A stretch of DNA of 64,000 nt from Pseudonocardia humida (lineage in GTDB: Bacteria; Actinomycetota; Actinomycetes; Mycobacteriales; Pseudonocardiaceae), in contig NZ_JAGSOV010000035.1 in assembly GCF_023898865.1 (NCBI RefSeq), positions 1 through 64,000 on the forward strand, in the 5' to 3' direction. Below the pieces are notes generated by a model. It saw only the letters and a list, made by a program, of their open reading frames with translations, was not told the DNA's origin and searched no databases. A program made the translations under genes and the position numbers. Each line of letters opens with the position of its first letter. Position 1 is the stretch's first letter. Of the stretch, positions 1 to 9,060 are shown in pieces.

Positions 1-19
1 GGCCACCCGTTGCCCACCT

Positions 20-49
20 CCTCGATCCCGGGTTGATGCGGGATCGAGG
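20..49 (-). terminator. hairpin downstream of the aryl-CoA ligase
   Basis: A perfect 11-base inverted repeat (arm CCTCGATCCCG) with an 8-base loop lies about 75 bases past the stop of the minus-strand ligase. A second 9-base pair of arms (ACCGGTTCA at 60-68, TGAACCGGT at 95-103) lies closer to the stop. No U-tract follows, as is common for GC-rich actinobacterial terminators. A terminator role is inferred. Confidence 0.5.
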
Positions 50-123
50 GTGGAGCAGCACCGGTTCAGTCCCGGGACATCGGTCGGCGTGTCGTGAACC
101 GGTGAACGTTCATGGCCACCGCA

Positions 124-1752
124 CTAGATCGGCTCCTTGGCGGGTTCGGTCGCGTCCTCCCGCAGCCGGAAGCGTTGCAACTTGCCCGTGGCCGTGCGCG
201 GCAGTTCGGCCACGAACTCCACCCGCCGCGGGTACTTGTAGGGGGCGATGGTGGCCTTGACGTGGTCCTGGATCGCCGCGGCGGTGGCGGCGTCGGCGGT
301 CGCGCCCTCGCGCAGCACCACGAACGCCGTCACGAGCTGGCCGCGTGCCGCGTCCGGGGTGCCGACGACGGCGCAGTCGACGACGTCGGGGTGCAGCACC
401 ACCGCCTGCTCGACCTCGGGGCCGGCGATGTTGTACCCGGAGGAGACGATCATGTCGTCGCTGCGGGCGTGGTACCAGAAGTAGCCGTCGGCGTCGCGGG
501 AGAAGGTATCGCCGGTGATGTTCCAGCCGTCCTGGACGTAGACGCGCTGGCGGCGGTCGTCGAGGTAGCGGCAGCCCGTCGGGCCCTTGACGGCCAGCCG
601 CCCCGGCGTGCCGTCGGGGACCTCGCGGCCCTGCTCGTCGAGGATCCGCGCGACGTAGCCGGGCACGGCCCGGCCGGTGGCGCCGGGGCGGATGTCGTCG
701 TCGGCGGCGGAGATGAACACGTGCAGCATCTCGGTCGAGCCGATGCCGTCGATCAGCGCGACACCGGTGGCCTCGTGGAACTGCCGCCAGGTCGACTCGC
801 CCAGGTGCTCGCCTGCCGACACCGCCCGGCGCAGCGTGGCCAGCCGGGCCACCTCGCCGGAGGCGATCATGGCGCGGTAGGCCGTCGGGGCGGTCGAGCA
901 CACCGTCACGCGGTGCTCCTCGATGTGGCGGGCCAGCTCGGCCGGGGTCGCCTTCTCGATCAGCAGCGTGCTGGCCCCGGCGCGCAGCGGGAACACCACG
1001 AGCCCGCCGAGGCCGAAGGTGAACGCGACCGGCGGGGTACCGGTGAAGACGTCGTCGGGCCGGGGCTTGAGGACGTGGGCGGAGAACGTGTCGGCGATGG
1101 CGAGCACGTCGCGGTGGAGGTGCATGGTCGCCTTCGGGCGGCCGGTCGTGCCGGAGGTGAAGGCCAGCAGCGCGACGTCGTCGGCCGCGGTGGCGACGTC
1201 GTCGAACTCGACGGGGTGGCCCGCGGTGCGGGCGGCGAGGTCGTCGTCGGACGCACCGCCGAAGGGCACCGTCGGCACGCCGAGGGCGGCGTCGTCGAGG
1301 TCGGCGAGGAACCGGTGGTCGCACAGGGCCACGCCGATCCGGGCGATGTCGTGGATCTCGCGCAACTCCCGCCCGCGCAGCATCGGCATCGTGGCCACGG
1401 CGACCGCGCCGGCCTTGAGCACGCCGAACCAGCAGGCCACCAGCCACGGGGTGTTCGGCCCGCGCAGCAGCACGCGGGTGCCCGGGACGACGCCGAGGTC
1501 GGCGGTGAGCACGTGGGCGATGCGGTCGGCGGTGGCGCGCAGCTGGTCGTAGGTCCAGGTCGGGGCGCCGGGCGCGAGCAGGCACGGCCGGTCGCCGCCG
1601 TGCTCGGCGATGGTGTCGTCGAGCAGGGCGGTGGCGCAGTTGAGGCGCTCGGGGTAGCGCAGCCACGGCTCGTCGAGCAGCAGCTCGGGCCACTGGTCCC
1701 GGGGCGGGAGGTGCTCGCGGCAGAACGGGTCGACGTGAGCTGTCGAGGTCAT
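124..1752 (-). CDS. AMP-dependent aryl-CoA ligase (benzoate / 2-aminobenzoate-CoA ligase family)
   Basis: A 542-residue acyl-adenylate-forming enzyme expected to activate an aromatic carboxylate with ATP and CoA in the cytoplasm. The P-loop-like motif TSGTTGRPKATMH is near residue 180, the motif SAGEHL and the adenylate-binding GSTEMLHVF follow mid-protein, and the C-terminal catalytic lysine sits in PRTATGKLQRFRLRE. The ordering and the HLHRDV/FTFGLGG stretch resemble benzoate- and 2-aminobenzoate-CoA ligases more than long-chain acyl-CoA synthetases. The ATG at 1752 is preceded by GGAGGAGGGA at good spacing; a GTG at 1779 is possible but lacks this. It is divergent from the cyclase gene. 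The substrate is not readable from sequence. Confidence 0.85.
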   Translation of the reverse strand: MTSTAHVDPFCREHLPPRDQWPELLLDEPWLRYPERLNCATALLDDTIAEHGGDRPCLLAPGAPTWTYDQLRATADRIAHVLTADLGVVPGTRVLLRGPNTPWLVACWFGVLKAGAVAVATMPMLRGRELREIHDIARIGVALCDHRFLADLDDAALGVPTVPFGGASDDDLAARTAGHPVEFDDVATAADDVALLAFTSGTTGRPKATMHLHRDVLAIADTFSAHVLKPRPDDVFTGTPPVAFTFGLGGLVVFPLRAGASTLLIEKATPAELARHIEEHRVTVCSTAPTAYRAMIASGEVARLATLRRAVSAGEHLGESTWRQFHEATGVALIDGIGSTEMLHVFISAADDDIRPGATGRAVPGYVARILDEQGREVPDGTPGRLAVKGPTGCRYLDDRRQRVYVQDGWNITGDTFSRDADGYFWYHARSDDMIVSSGYNIAGPEVEQAVVLHPDVVDCAVVGTPDAARGQLVTAFVVLREGATADAATAAAIQDHVKATIAPYKYPRRVEFVAELPRTATGKLQRFRLREDATEPAKEPI

Positions 1753-1917
1753 CGCGCTCCCTCCTCCGGAGGTGATCACGATATTGCGCCTTCATGACGA
1801 CAGTCAATCGGCCGATACACGTAGTCGCCTGGGCGATCTTGTGCCTTGCTGCGCCGACCGGTTGGCGGGCACGATCGCCGGGCAGCTGTTCGCGGCGTCC
1901 GACCCCGGGGAGCCCCC

Positions 1918-2691
1918 ATGTCCGTCCTGTCCGCCGTGCTCGACGCGGTCCGCTCCGGCGCCGTCGAAGTCGTCGACCTCACCACCCCGCTGCAGGAGTC
2001 GACGCCGATCCTGCGGTTGCCCGAGCCGTTCGGGAACACCCGGCAGTTCCAGCTCGAGGAGATCAGCCGCTACGACGACCGCGGCCCGGCCTGGTACTGG
2101 AACGACATCCACACCGGCGAGCACACGGGCACCCACGTCGACGCCCCGGTGCACTGGGTCACCGGCAAGGACGGCCCCGACGTCTCGCAGGCCCCGATGC
2201 GCACCCTGGTCGCGCCGGCCGCGGTGATCGACAAGAGCGCCCAGGCCGCGGCCGACCCCGACTTCCTGCTGGAGGTCGAGCACGTCCGGGCCTGGGAGGG
2301 TGAGCACGGCCCGCTGCCCGACGGCGGCTGGCTGCTCTACCGGACCGGCTGGGAGGCCCGCGGCGAGGACGCGGCCGCCTTCCTCAACGCCGACGAGGAC
2401 GGCCCGCACACGCCGGGCGTGTCCGCCGAGTGCGCGCGCTGGCTGGCCGAGGAGTCCCCGCTGACCGGCTTCGGCGTGGAGACCGTGGGCACCGACGCGG
2501 GCGCCGCGGGCGGTTTCGACCCGCCGTTCGCCTGCCACCACTTCCTGCTCGGCGCGGGCAAGTGGGGCCTCACCAGCCTGCGCAACCTCGGGCGGCTGCC
2601 GGCGACGGGGGCGCTGCTGGTGGTCTCGCCGCTGCCGATCGTGGGCGGCTCGGGGAGCCCGGCGCGGGTGCTGGCGCTGGTCGAGCGGTGA
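1918..2691 (+). CDS. cyclase-family metal-dependent hydrolase (kynurenine formamidase-like)
   Basis: A 257-residue protein of the cyclase/KynB superfamily, which hydrolyses amide or ester bonds using a metal ion. The family signature H-x-G-T-H-x-D-x-P-x-H is present as HTGTHVDAPVHW near residue 70, and VDLTTPLQESTPI near the N-terminus is also typical. The start at ATG 1918 is chosen because upstream in-frame sequence is Arg-rich shadow coding. The stop overlaps the GTG of the next gene, so the two are translationally coupled. With an aryl-CoA ligase divergent and a TPP enzyme downstream, a role in aromatic or anthranilate-type catabolism is inferred; true kynurenine formamidase activity is unproven. 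Confidence 0.8.
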   Translation: MSVLSAVLDAVRSGAVEVVDLTTPLQESTPILRLPEPFGNTRQFQLEEISRYDDRGPAWYWNDIHTGEHTGTHVDAPVHWVTGKDGPDVSQAPMRTLVAPAAVIDKSAQAAADPDFLLEVEHVRAWEGEHGPLPDGGWLLYRTGWEARGEDAAAFLNADEDGPHTPGVSAECARWLAEESPLTGFGVETVGTDAGAAGGFDPPFACHHFLLGAGKWGLTSLRNLGRLPATGALLVVSPLPIVGGSGSPARVLALVER

Positions 2692-4322
2692 CCACGACGG
2701 TCGCCGACGCCGTCGGGACGCTGCTGGGCCGGCTCGGCGTCGGCCACGCGTTCGGCGTCGTGGGCAGCGGCAACTTCCACGCCACCAACGCCCTGCGCGC
2801 GGCGGGCGTGCCGTTCACCGCGGCCCGGCACGAGGGCGGCGCCGCGACCATGGCCGACGCGTTCGCCCGCACGTCGGGTCGGGTGGCGGTGCTGTCGGTG
2901 CACCAGGGCCCCGGCCTGACCAACGCCGTCACCGGCATCACCGAGGCCGCCAAGAGCCGCACCCCGCTGCTCGTGCTGGCCGCCGACGGCGCGGGCTCGG
3001 CCGTGCGCTCCAACTTCCGCATCGACCAGGACGCGTTGGTCCGCTCGGTCGGCGCGGTGTCCGAGCGGGTGCACTCGGCGGAGTCGGCGGTGGCCGACGT
3101 CCTGCGCGCCGTCGGCACGGTCCGGCAGCGGCGCACCGTCGTGCTGAACCTCCCGCTCGACGTCCAGGCCCAGCCGTGCCCGCTGCCCGACGCCGTGCCG
3201 GAGCCGCCGTCGTGGCTGCCGGTGCGGCCGGCCGCGTCCGCGGTCGAGGCCCTCGCCCGGCTGATCGACGGGGCCGCCCGGCCGGTGTTCCTGGCCGGGC
3301 GCGGTGCCCGCGCCGCCCGCGCCGAACTGGAGGCACTCGCCGAGCGGTGCGGGGCGCTGGTGGCGACGTCCGCGGTCGCGAACGGCCTGTTCGCGGGCTC
3401 GCCCTGGTCGCTGGGCATCTCCGGCGGCTTCGCCACCCCGCTGGCCGCCGAGGTGATCACCGCCGCCGACCTGGTGGTGGCCTGGGGCGCGTCGATGACG
3501 ATGTGGACCACCCGGCACGGCGCCCTCATCGGGCCGGACGCGACGGTCGTGCAGGTCGACGACACCGCCGAGGCCCTGGGCGCCAACCGGCCGGTCGACC
3601 TGGCCGTCCTCGGCGACGTCGCCGAGACCGCCCGCGACGTCGCCGCCGTCGTGCGCGGCGGCACCGGCTACCGCTCCCGCACCCTGCACGACCGGATAGC
3701 CGCCGAGGGCCGCTGGGCCGCGCTCCCGCTGCCCGCCGAACCCGACCCGGCCGACGACCGCATCGACCCTCGGCTGCTCTCCGCCGAACTGGACGCCCTG
3801 CTGCCCGCCGAGCGCACCCTCGCCGTCGACTCCGGCAACTTCATGGGCTACCCCAGCGGCTACCTCGCCGTCCCCGACGAGGCGGGCTTCTGCTTCACCC
3901 AGGCCTTCCAGTCCATCGGCCTGGGTCTGGCCACCGCGATCGGCGCCGCGCTGGCCCGCCCCGACCGCCTCCCCGTCGCCGCCCTCGGCGACGGCGGCTT
4001 CACCATGGGCGTCTCCGAGCTGGAGACGCTCGTCCGACTGGGCATCGGGATGCTGGTCGTGGTCTACGACGACGCCGGCTACGGCGCCGAGTTCCACCAC
4101 TTCGCCGACGACGACCACACCACGGTCCGCTTCCCCGACACCGACCTCGCCGCACTGGCCGCCGGGTTCGGCTGCGACACCGCCACCGTCCGCCGACCCG
4201 AGGACCTCGACGCGGTGGCGACGTGGCTGGCCGGCCCGCGCGACCGCCCGATGGTGGTCGACGCGAAGGTCCGCTCCGACGAGCCCTCGTGGTGGCTCGC
4301 CGAAGCCTTCCGCGGCCACTGA
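2688..4322 (+). CDS. thiamine-pyrophosphate-dependent enzyme (acetolactate synthase / benzoylformate decarboxylase superfamily)
   Basis: A 544-residue three-domain TPP enzyme. The N-terminal PYR domain carries the catalytic Glu in ARHEGGAATMADAFART; the stretch HQGPGLTNAVTGI follows. The central domain spans roughly residues 190-330. The C-terminal PP domain has the TPP/Mg motif GDGGFTMGVSELETL and then VVVYDDAGYG, with DD where many relatives have NN. The GTG at 2688 overlaps the cyclase stop by four bases. Family members carry out decarboxylation or carboligation of 2-oxo acids; the substrate here is unknown. A remnant of a second TPP enzyme of the same superfamily lies near 35.4-36.4 kb. 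Confidence 0.82.
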   Translation: MTTTVADAVGTLLGRLGVGHAFGVVGSGNFHATNALRAAGVPFTAARHEGGAATMADAFARTSGRVAVLSVHQGPGLTNAVTGITEAAKSRTPLLVLAADGAGSAVRSNFRIDQDALVRSVGAVSERVHSAESAVADVLRAVGTVRQRRTVVLNLPLDVQAQPCPLPDAVPEPPSWLPVRPAASAVEALARLIDGAARPVFLAGRGARAARAELEALAERCGALVATSAVANGLFAGSPWSLGISGGFATPLAAEVITAADLVVAWGASMTMWTTRHGALIGPDATVVQVDDTAEALGANRPVDLAVLGDVAETARDVAAVVRGGTGYRSRTLHDRIAAEGRWAALPLPAEPDPADDRIDPRLLSAELDALLPAERTLAVDSGNFMGYPSGYLAVPDEAGFCFTQAFQSIGLGLATAIGAALARPDRLPVAALGDGGFTMGVSELETLVRLGIGMLVVVYDDAGYGAEFHHFADDDHTTVRFPDTDLAALAAGFGCDTATVRRPEDLDAVATWLAGPRDRPMVVDAKVRSDEPSWWLAEAFRGH

Positions 4323-4333
4323 TCCCCTTTCCG

Positions 4334-4394
4334 GTCGAGAACGAACCTGTCGTCGTTTGGACCGGTCCAAAACGACGACAAGTTCGTTCTCGAC
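4334..4394. repeat. 61-bp palindromic repeat, copy A
   Basis: Nearly perfect palindrome with outer arm GTCGAGAACGAAC and its complement GTTCGTTCTCGAC, inner arms built on TCGTCGTTT, and a central GGACCGGTCC. It starts 12 bases after the stop of the TPP enzyme. Copies C (35123-35183) and D (45668-45728) have the same length, arms and centre. Transcribed from either strand it would fold into a hairpin of about 28 base pairs, so it may terminate transcription or protect a 3' end. Confidence 0.9.
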
Positions 4395-4476
4395 GTGCAC
4401 CGGCACACCTGGTCGAGCGCCCATCCCGACCCGTTCGGGCCGGACATCGAGGCGTGGGTGCGCGCGGAGATCACCC

Positions 4477-4524
4477 CGTCGTTGTTCTGGACCGGTCCAC
4501 ACCGCAACATCGTCGTTCTCCACG
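4477..4524. repeat. degenerate copy of the 61-bp palindrome, copy B
   Basis: Keeps the exact central GGACCGGTCC (4489-4498) and parts of both arms (GTCGTTGTTCT on the left, TCGTCGTTCTCCAC on the right), but the arms no longer pair well. It lies about 85 bases after copy A. The 4323-4703 interval contains copies A and B and no supportable gene. B looks like an old duplicate that has drifted. Confidence 0.65.
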
Positions 4525-4703
4525 GAACGGGGCCGGTGGTCACGAGCCCCGCTCGTGCCTTCCCCGGAACTCGTCGCCCGGGCGGCACTCGCCGCCGGCG
4601 GCGTTCCGGGTGGCCGCGGGTGCGGGTGGCGTGGGACTGCTGGTCTTGTGAAGCGCACTCGGCTGGGGGATGTGAGCCACCGGCGGGCGTTACCGTCGGC
4701 GCC

Positions 4704-5330
4704 GTGATCGTTCCCGCCGACGTCTTCCGCGACCGTTCCGTGCTGCACGGTGAGCACGTGCGGCTGGAACCCCTGGGCCCGGCGGTGCTGGAGGACTACC
4801 TGCGCGCACTCGACGATCCGGAGGTGCGGCGCTCGACCGGCTCGCACACCGTGGCCGACCGGACCACCGTCGAACGCTGGCTCGCGTCCCGCCACGAGCA
4901 CCACGACCGCGCCGACTGGGCCGTGGTGCGGGCGGCGGACGGGGCGTTCCTCGGCGAAGCGGTGCTCAACGACCTCGACCCGGACAACGGCTCGTGCAAC
5001 TTCCGGATCCTGCTCGGCGGGCCGCACCAGGGCCGGGGCTACGGCACCGAAGCGGTCCGGCTGGCCGTCGGGGAGGCGTTCGCGCGCGGGTTGCACCGGG
5101 TGTCGCTCGGGGTGTTCGAGTTCAACGCGCGCGCTCAACGCGTCTACGAGAAGTGCGGGTTCGTCGTGGAGGGTCGTTGCCGCGACGTGCTGCACTGGGA
5201 CGGGCGGTGGCACGACGAGATCGTGATGTCGGTGCTGGCCGGGGAGCTGCGCCGACCGGCGCGCCGAGCCGGCGGTGCGCTGCCGGCTCGGCGTTCCCAG
5301 GTGGCGCGTGGTCGGGGTGGCGGGATTTGA
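4704..5330 (+). CDS. GNAT-family N-acetyltransferase (RimJ/RimL type)
   Basis: A 208-residue GNAT protein. The family core is evident: LRLEPLGPAVLEDYLRAL at the start, the acetyl-CoA-binding loop GGPHQGRGYGTEAVRL (Q/R-x-x-G-x-G/A) mid-protein, and NARAQRVYEKCGFVVEGR with EIVMSVLA near the end, typical of RimJ/RimL-like acetyltransferases that modify amines or protein N-termini. The GTG at 4704 begins the conserved region. The last 24 residues (Arg/Gly-rich) and the stop run into the 3' end of the convergent tRNA-Pro gene by 18 bases, so the tail may be dispensable. Substrate unknown. Confidence 0.8.
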   Translation: MIVPADVFRDRSVLHGEHVRLEPLGPAVLEDYLRALDDPEVRRSTGSHTVADRTTVERWLASRHEHHDRADWAVVRAADGAFLGEAVLNDLDPDNGSCNFRILLGGPHQGRGYGTEAVRLAVGEAFARGLHRVSLGVFEFNARAQRVYEKCGFVVEGRCRDVLHWDGRWHDEIVMSVLAGELRRPARRAGGALPARRSQVARGRGGGI

Positions 5331-5385
5331 ACCCACGGCCCCTCGCTCCCAAAGCGAGTGCGCTACCAAGCTGCGCCACACCCCG
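5313..5385 (-). tRNA. tRNA-Pro (anticodon TGG)
   Basis: A full cloverleaf of 73 bases on the minus strand. The acceptor CGGGGTG pairs with CACCCCG, the anticodon stem CTCGC/GCGAG encloses the loop TTTGGGA with anticodon TGG, and the T arm carries GTTCAAATC. CCA is not encoded. The 3' end overlaps the last 18 bases of the convergent GNAT gene. Confidence 0.97.
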
Positions 5386-5445
5386 TGCCCTGCGCGCGTG
5401 AGCCTAGCGTGTGCCCACCCGCGGCACCGCCCGGATAGTCGGATC

Positions 5446-5485
5446 GGCAGCACGCCCCGCCTCCCCTCGGCTGGGGCGTGCTGCC
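5446..5485 (-). terminator. terminator of the envelope ABC operon
   Basis: A perfect 13-base inverted repeat (GGCAGCACGCCCC and its complement) with a 14-base loop, 35 bases past the stop of the permease gene on the minus strand and just upstream of tRNA-Pro. It would separate the ABC operon from the tRNA. Confidence 0.75.
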
Positions 5486-5520
5486 TCGCGGGCCGGGTCC
5501 CCGCCCGGCCTGGTCCGTGG

Positions 5521-6696
5521 TCAGGCGGAGGCGAGTGCCTCCACCGGGGGGAGGTGGGAGGCGCGCACGGCCGGGTAGAGGCCGGCCAGCGCGCCGACGG
5601 CGACGGTGGTCAGCAGGCCGCCCGCCCAGGCGTACGCCGGCACCGTCGCCGGCCAGCCCTGGCCCATCGCGTACGCCGTGGTGACGGCGGCGCCGAGCAG
5701 CACCCCGAACAGACCGCCGAGGCCGGAGAGGACGACCGCTTCGGCGACGAACTGGTCGCGGACGTGCTTGCGGGTGGCGCCGAGGGCGCGGCGCAGACCG
5801 ATCTCGGCGCGGCGCTCCAGCACCGCGATCACCATCGTGTTGGCCACGCCGACCCCGCCCACCAGCAGGGCGACGGCGCCGACGCCGAGCAGCAGGCCGG
5901 TGAACGCGGAGTCGGCGGCGGCCTGGGCGGCGAGGGCGTCCGACGGCCTGCTGACCTCGACCTCCTGCGGGTCCTCCGGGTTGGCCGTGGCCGCCAGCAC
6001 CGCGGCGACGGCCTCCACGGCGTCCTCGGCGGACCGCTCGTACACGGTGGTCGGGTGCCCGTCGAAGCCCAGCAGCTGCTCGGCCACCGGCCAGCCGACC
6101 AGGGCCGCGGTGTCCAGCTCGGGGGCCAGCGGGGCCGGGGCCAGCACCCCGACGACGGTGAACCACCGCTCGCCCAGCCAGACCTGCGCGCCGGGGGCGG
6201 CGGTGGTCCGGGCGGCCGCGTCGGCGCCGAGCACGACCGCCGGGTACTCGGCGGTGGCCGCGTTCAGCCAGGTCCCGGTGGCGACCTCGGCGCCGACCGT
6301 GTCGAGCAGGTCGAGCCGGGCCGCCAGCACCGCGAGCCCACCGGTCTGGGCGGGCGGGACGTGGTCGGTGCGGTAGACGCGGGCGTCGACGACGCCGGTG
6401 GCCGAGGCCGCGGTCACCGGACCGATGCGCCCCACCATCGCCACCGCGTCCCGCGGCAGCTGCGCGTCCTCGCCGAGCAGCGTGCGCCCCGGCCCGGCGG
6501 TCAGCAGGTCGGTGCCCAGCCGGTCGAGGGTGGCGTCGAGCTGCGCCCGGCTCGACGCCGAGATGCCCAGCACCGCGACCATCGCGGCGATGCCGATGGC
6601 GATGCCCACCGCCGACAGCACCGCGCGCACCGGCCGCGCCCGCAGCCCGTCGACCGCGATCCGGGCGGTGTCGGCCGGTCCCAACCGGGCGCTCAC
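5521..6696 (-). CDS. MacB/FtsX-type ABC transporter permease
   Basis: A 391-residue permease with the MacB topology: one transmembrane helix near residues 20-45 ([22 protein letters not shown]), a large extracytoplasmic domain to about residue 265, then three helices ([21 protein letters not shown], a helix around [14 protein letters not shown], and [19 protein letters not shown]). The cytoplasmic [15 protein letters not shown] loop between helices 2 and 3 is the FtsX-family hallmark that couples to the ATPase. The start GTG at 6696 overlaps the stop of the ATPase gene by four bases. It is the last gene of the operon. MacB systems move substrates across the envelope mechanically; the cargo is unknown, possibly the co-encoded lipoproteins. 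Confidence 0.88.
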   Translation of the reverse strand: MSARLGPADTARIAVDGLRARPVRAVLSAVGIAIGIAAMVAVLGISASSRAQLDATLDRLGTDLLTAGPGRTLLGEDAQLPRDAVAMVGRIGPVTAASATGVVDARVYRTDHVPPAQTGGLAVLAARLDLLDTVGAEVATGTWLNAATAEYPAVVLGADAAARTTAAPGAQVWLGERWFTVVGVLAPAPLAPELDTAALVGWPVAEQLLGFDGHPTTVYERSAEDAVEAVAAVLAATANPEDPQEVEVSRPSDALAAQAAADSAFTGLLLGVGAVALLVGGVGVANTMVIAVLERRAEIGLRRALGATRKHVRDQFVAEAVVLSGLGGLFGVLLGAAVTTAYAMGQGWPATVPAYAWAGGLLTTVAVGALAGLYPAVRASHLPPVEALASA

Positions 6697-7433
6697 GGCC
6701 CGCCTCCTTCCGATACCGCGGCGAGCAGCCGGGGTGGGCCGCCCTCGTCGGCGACCACCAGTCCGTCGCGCATCCGCACCCGCCGCGGCAGCCCGTCGGC
6801 CAGCTCCCGGTCGTGGGTGATGACGACGACGGTGGTGCCCTCGGCGTTGAGCTCCCGCAGCAGCGCCATCACCTCGGCGCCGGAGGCCGAGTCGAGGTTG
6901 CCGGTCGGCTCGTCGGCCAGCACGAGCGCCGGGTCGCCGACGACCGCCCTGGCGATGGCCACCCGCTGGCGCTCCCCGCCGGACAGCTCGTGCGGGCGGT
7001 GCCCGAGCCGGTGCCCGAGCCCCACCCGCTCCAGCACGCGGGCCGCCCGTCCGCGCCGCCGCCGCGCCGCCATCCCGGTGTAGAGCAGGCCGTCGGCCAC
7101 CAGGGACAGCGCCGCGACGCCGCGGGTCAGGTGGAACTGCTGGAACACGAAGCCGATCCGGTCGGCGCGCAGCTCGGCCAGCTCGCGGTCGGGCAGCGCC
7201 GACACGTCGCGGCCGTCCACCCGGACGGTGCCGGACGTGGGTCGGTCCAGCGTGCCGGCCAGGTGCAGCAGCGTCGACTTGCCCGACCCGGACGGCCCGA
7301 CCACCGCCACCAGCTCGCCGGCCCGGATCCGCAGCGACACCCCTCGCAGCGCCGCGACTCCTCCCGGGTAGCCGCGGTGCACGTCGGTCAGCTCGACGAC
7401 GGCCCGCGGTGACCCGCTCGCGCTGTCGATCAT
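6693..7433 (-). CDS. ABC transporter ATP-binding protein (MacB/LolD type)
   Basis: A 246-residue ATPase with Walker [11 protein letters not shown]-loop VFQQFHL, signature [14 protein letters not shown], Walker [11 protein letters not shown] and switch His in [10 protein letters not shown]. The [11 protein letters not shown] stretch after Walker B is typical of the LolD/MacB/FtsE group rather than importers. ATG at 7433; the start overlaps the adaptor gene by four bases and the stop overlaps the permease start by four. It would form a dimer powering the permease. Confidence 0.92.
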   Translation of the reverse strand: MIDSASGSPRAVVELTDVHRGYPGGVAALRGVSLRIRAGELVAVVGPSGSGKSTLLHLAGTLDRPTSGTVRVDGRDVSALPDRELAELRADRIGFVFQQFHLTRGVAALSLVADGLLYTGMAARRRRGRAARVLERVGLGHRLGHRPHELSGGERQRVAIARAVVGDPALVLADEPTGNLDSASGAEVMALLRELNAEGTTVVVITHDRELADGLPRRVRMRDGLVVADEGGPPRLLAAVSEGGGP

Positions 7434-8494
7434 CGCGCCGGCACCCCGACCTCCGCGCCCTCGGCGATCCCGGCCCCGCTGACCTCGACCTTCCCGTCGG
7501 AGAACACCCCGGTCTGCACGGCGACGACCCGGGCGGCACCGCCCTCGACGACCTCCAGCCCGTAGCCGCCCTCGGCCAGCGCGAGCAGCGCCGCGACCGG
7601 CACGGCGAGCACGTCGGGCGCGCTGCCTGCGGTCACCGTGACGGTGACCGGGGCCTGGTCGAACGCGGCCGCCGCGGCCGGGTCGGCCACGTCGACCACG
7701 ACCGGGACGGTTGCCGGGTCGCTCGGCCCGGGCTGGCCGTCGTCGGGCGGCTGCTCGGCCGCGGCGCCGACCTCGCGGATGGTGCCGGGCACCACGGTGC
7801 CGCCCGGGAGCTCCACCTCGACCGCGGTCCCGGGAGCGACGATCTCGCGGTCGGGGACCTCGACGTCCATGTCGACCTGGCGGGCGGTGCCGGTGACGCC
7901 GAGCACCGGGCCGCCGCCGACCTGGTCGCCGACCTGCGCGGACACCTCCGACACCCGCACGTCGGCGGGCGCGAACACCACCCGCCCGAGCTCGACCCGC
8001 CCGGTCTCGTCGACGCCGAGGTCCTCCTGCCACTCGCGCACGGCCGTCGCGGTGGCCGAGGTGAACTCGTCGTCGACGGTGAAGCCGGTGTGGCCCAGCG
8101 CGGCCAGGTTCTCCTCCAGCTGGGCCACGTCCGCGCCCTCGTCGCCGCTGCGCAGGTCGCGGTAGGCGGGCACCGCGCCGAGCATCAGCACCACCGGCTC
8201 GGTGTCGACGGCGAACAGCGCCTCGCCGCGGTGCACCACCGTGCCCGCGGCGGCGACCGAGGTGAGCGTGCCCGGCCCGCGCGCGCTCACCTGCCGCGCC
8301 TCGCCGAAGCCCAGGGTCCCCTCGATCTCCTCGGTCTCGGTGAGCGTGGTGCGCACGACGGTCGCCGTGTCCGGCGGGGCGGCCGCGGCGGGCGGGGCGG
8401 CTCCGCCCCGTCCCGCGCCGACGACCAGCAGCGCGACCAGGCCGACGGTCACCGCGGCGAGCGCGCCGACCCCGATCCGGCCGCGGGTGGTCAC
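7430..8494 (-). CDS. membrane-fusion (HlyD-like) adaptor with peptidoglycan-binding domain
   Basis: A 354-residue protein with an N-terminal membrane anchor ([21 protein letters not shown]), a biotinyl/lipoyl-like hairpin region ([25 protein letters not shown] split around residue 75), and a PG_binding_1 domain around residues 95-150 ([20 protein letters not shown], then [14 protein letters not shown]). Beta-barrel segments follow to the C-terminus. Insertion of a peptidoglycan-binding module into a HlyD-type adaptor is common in actinobacterial MacAB-like systems and suggests contact with the cell wall. GTG start at 8494, overlapping the lipoprotein stop by four bases. Confidence 0.85.
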   Translation of the reverse strand: MTTRGRIGVGALAAVTVGLVALLVVGAGRGGAAPPAAAAPPDTATVVRTTLTETEEIEGTLGFGEARQVSARGPGTLTSVAAAGTVVHRGEALFAVDTEPVVLMLGAVPAYRDLRSGDEGADVAQLEENLAALGHTGFTVDDEFTSATATAVREWQEDLGVDETGRVELGRVVFAPADVRVSEVSAQVGDQVGGGPVLGVTGTARQVDMDVEVPDREIVAPGTAVEVELPGGTVVPGTIREVGAAAEQPPDDGQPGPSDPATVPVVVDVADPAAAAAFDQAPVTVTVTAGSAPDVLAVPVAALLALAEGGYGLEVVEGGAARVVAVQTGVFSDGKVEVSGAGIAEGAEVGVPAR

Positions 8495-9060
8495 GACCCA
8501 CCCCCGGCCGACCTGCCGCCCGGCGGCTCGGGCCGCAGGTCGTCGCAGGCGGCCTCGGCCGCCTTGAACTCCTCGCTGTCCATGTCGATCCCCGAGTCCC
8601 GGGTGATCATCAGGCCGCCGTCGGGCTGCGGGTCCGGGAAGCCGGGCAGCCCGTTGTCGCGCATGCACTGGGCGAACGCGCGCAGCTGCTCGCTCGCCGC
8701 CGCGTCGGGCTTCTCGCCACCACCGGGCGCGTACTGCTCGCAGGCCTCCTGGGCCGCCTCGAGCGTCGCCTCGTCGCCGCGCCTGCCGCGGACCTCGATC
8801 CGGCCGTCCACCGGGTCGGCCATGTCGACGCCGTTGTCGCGCATGCACTGGGCGAACTGGCGCCCTCGCTCGTCGTTGTCCGCGGAAGGCTCCGGGCCCG
8901 CGTCCGCGTCCGCGGCCCCCGTCGCCGGGGCGCCGGCCGAAGCGACGCCGTCGCCGCCGGTGGCGGCGCAGCCGGCCAGTACCAGCAGCGACAGCAGCAG
9001 GGTGAGCAGCGCGGCGGCGGTACCGGCGCGGCGGTCCCCCACCCGGGGGATCCGGGTCAT
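8491..9060 (-). CDS. lipoprotein with two FAQCMRDNG motifs
   Basis: A 189-residue secreted lipoprotein. The signal peptide ends in a lipobox (LLVLAGC, Cys near residue 31). The mature part is Ala/Asp/Gly-rich and contains two copies of a Cys motif, [16 protein letters not shown] and [17 protein letters not shown], about 70 residues apart, each followed by a segment ending in another Cys ([18 protein letters not shown]). Such motifs recur in actinobacterial exported proteins of unknown function. Coupled by ATGA-type overlaps on both sides to the ABC adaptor and to another motif-bearing protein, so it is likely part of, or cargo for, this export system. Confidence 0.75.
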   Translation of the reverse strand: MTRIPRVGDRRAGTAAALLTLLLSLLVLAGCAATGGDGVASAGAPATGAADADAGPEPSADNDERGRQFAQCMRDNGVDMADPVDGRIEVRGRRGDEATLEAAQEACEQYAPGGGEKPDAAASEQLRAFAQCMRDNGLPGFPDPQPDGGLMITRDSGIDMDSEEFKAAEAACDDLRPEPPGGRSAGGGS

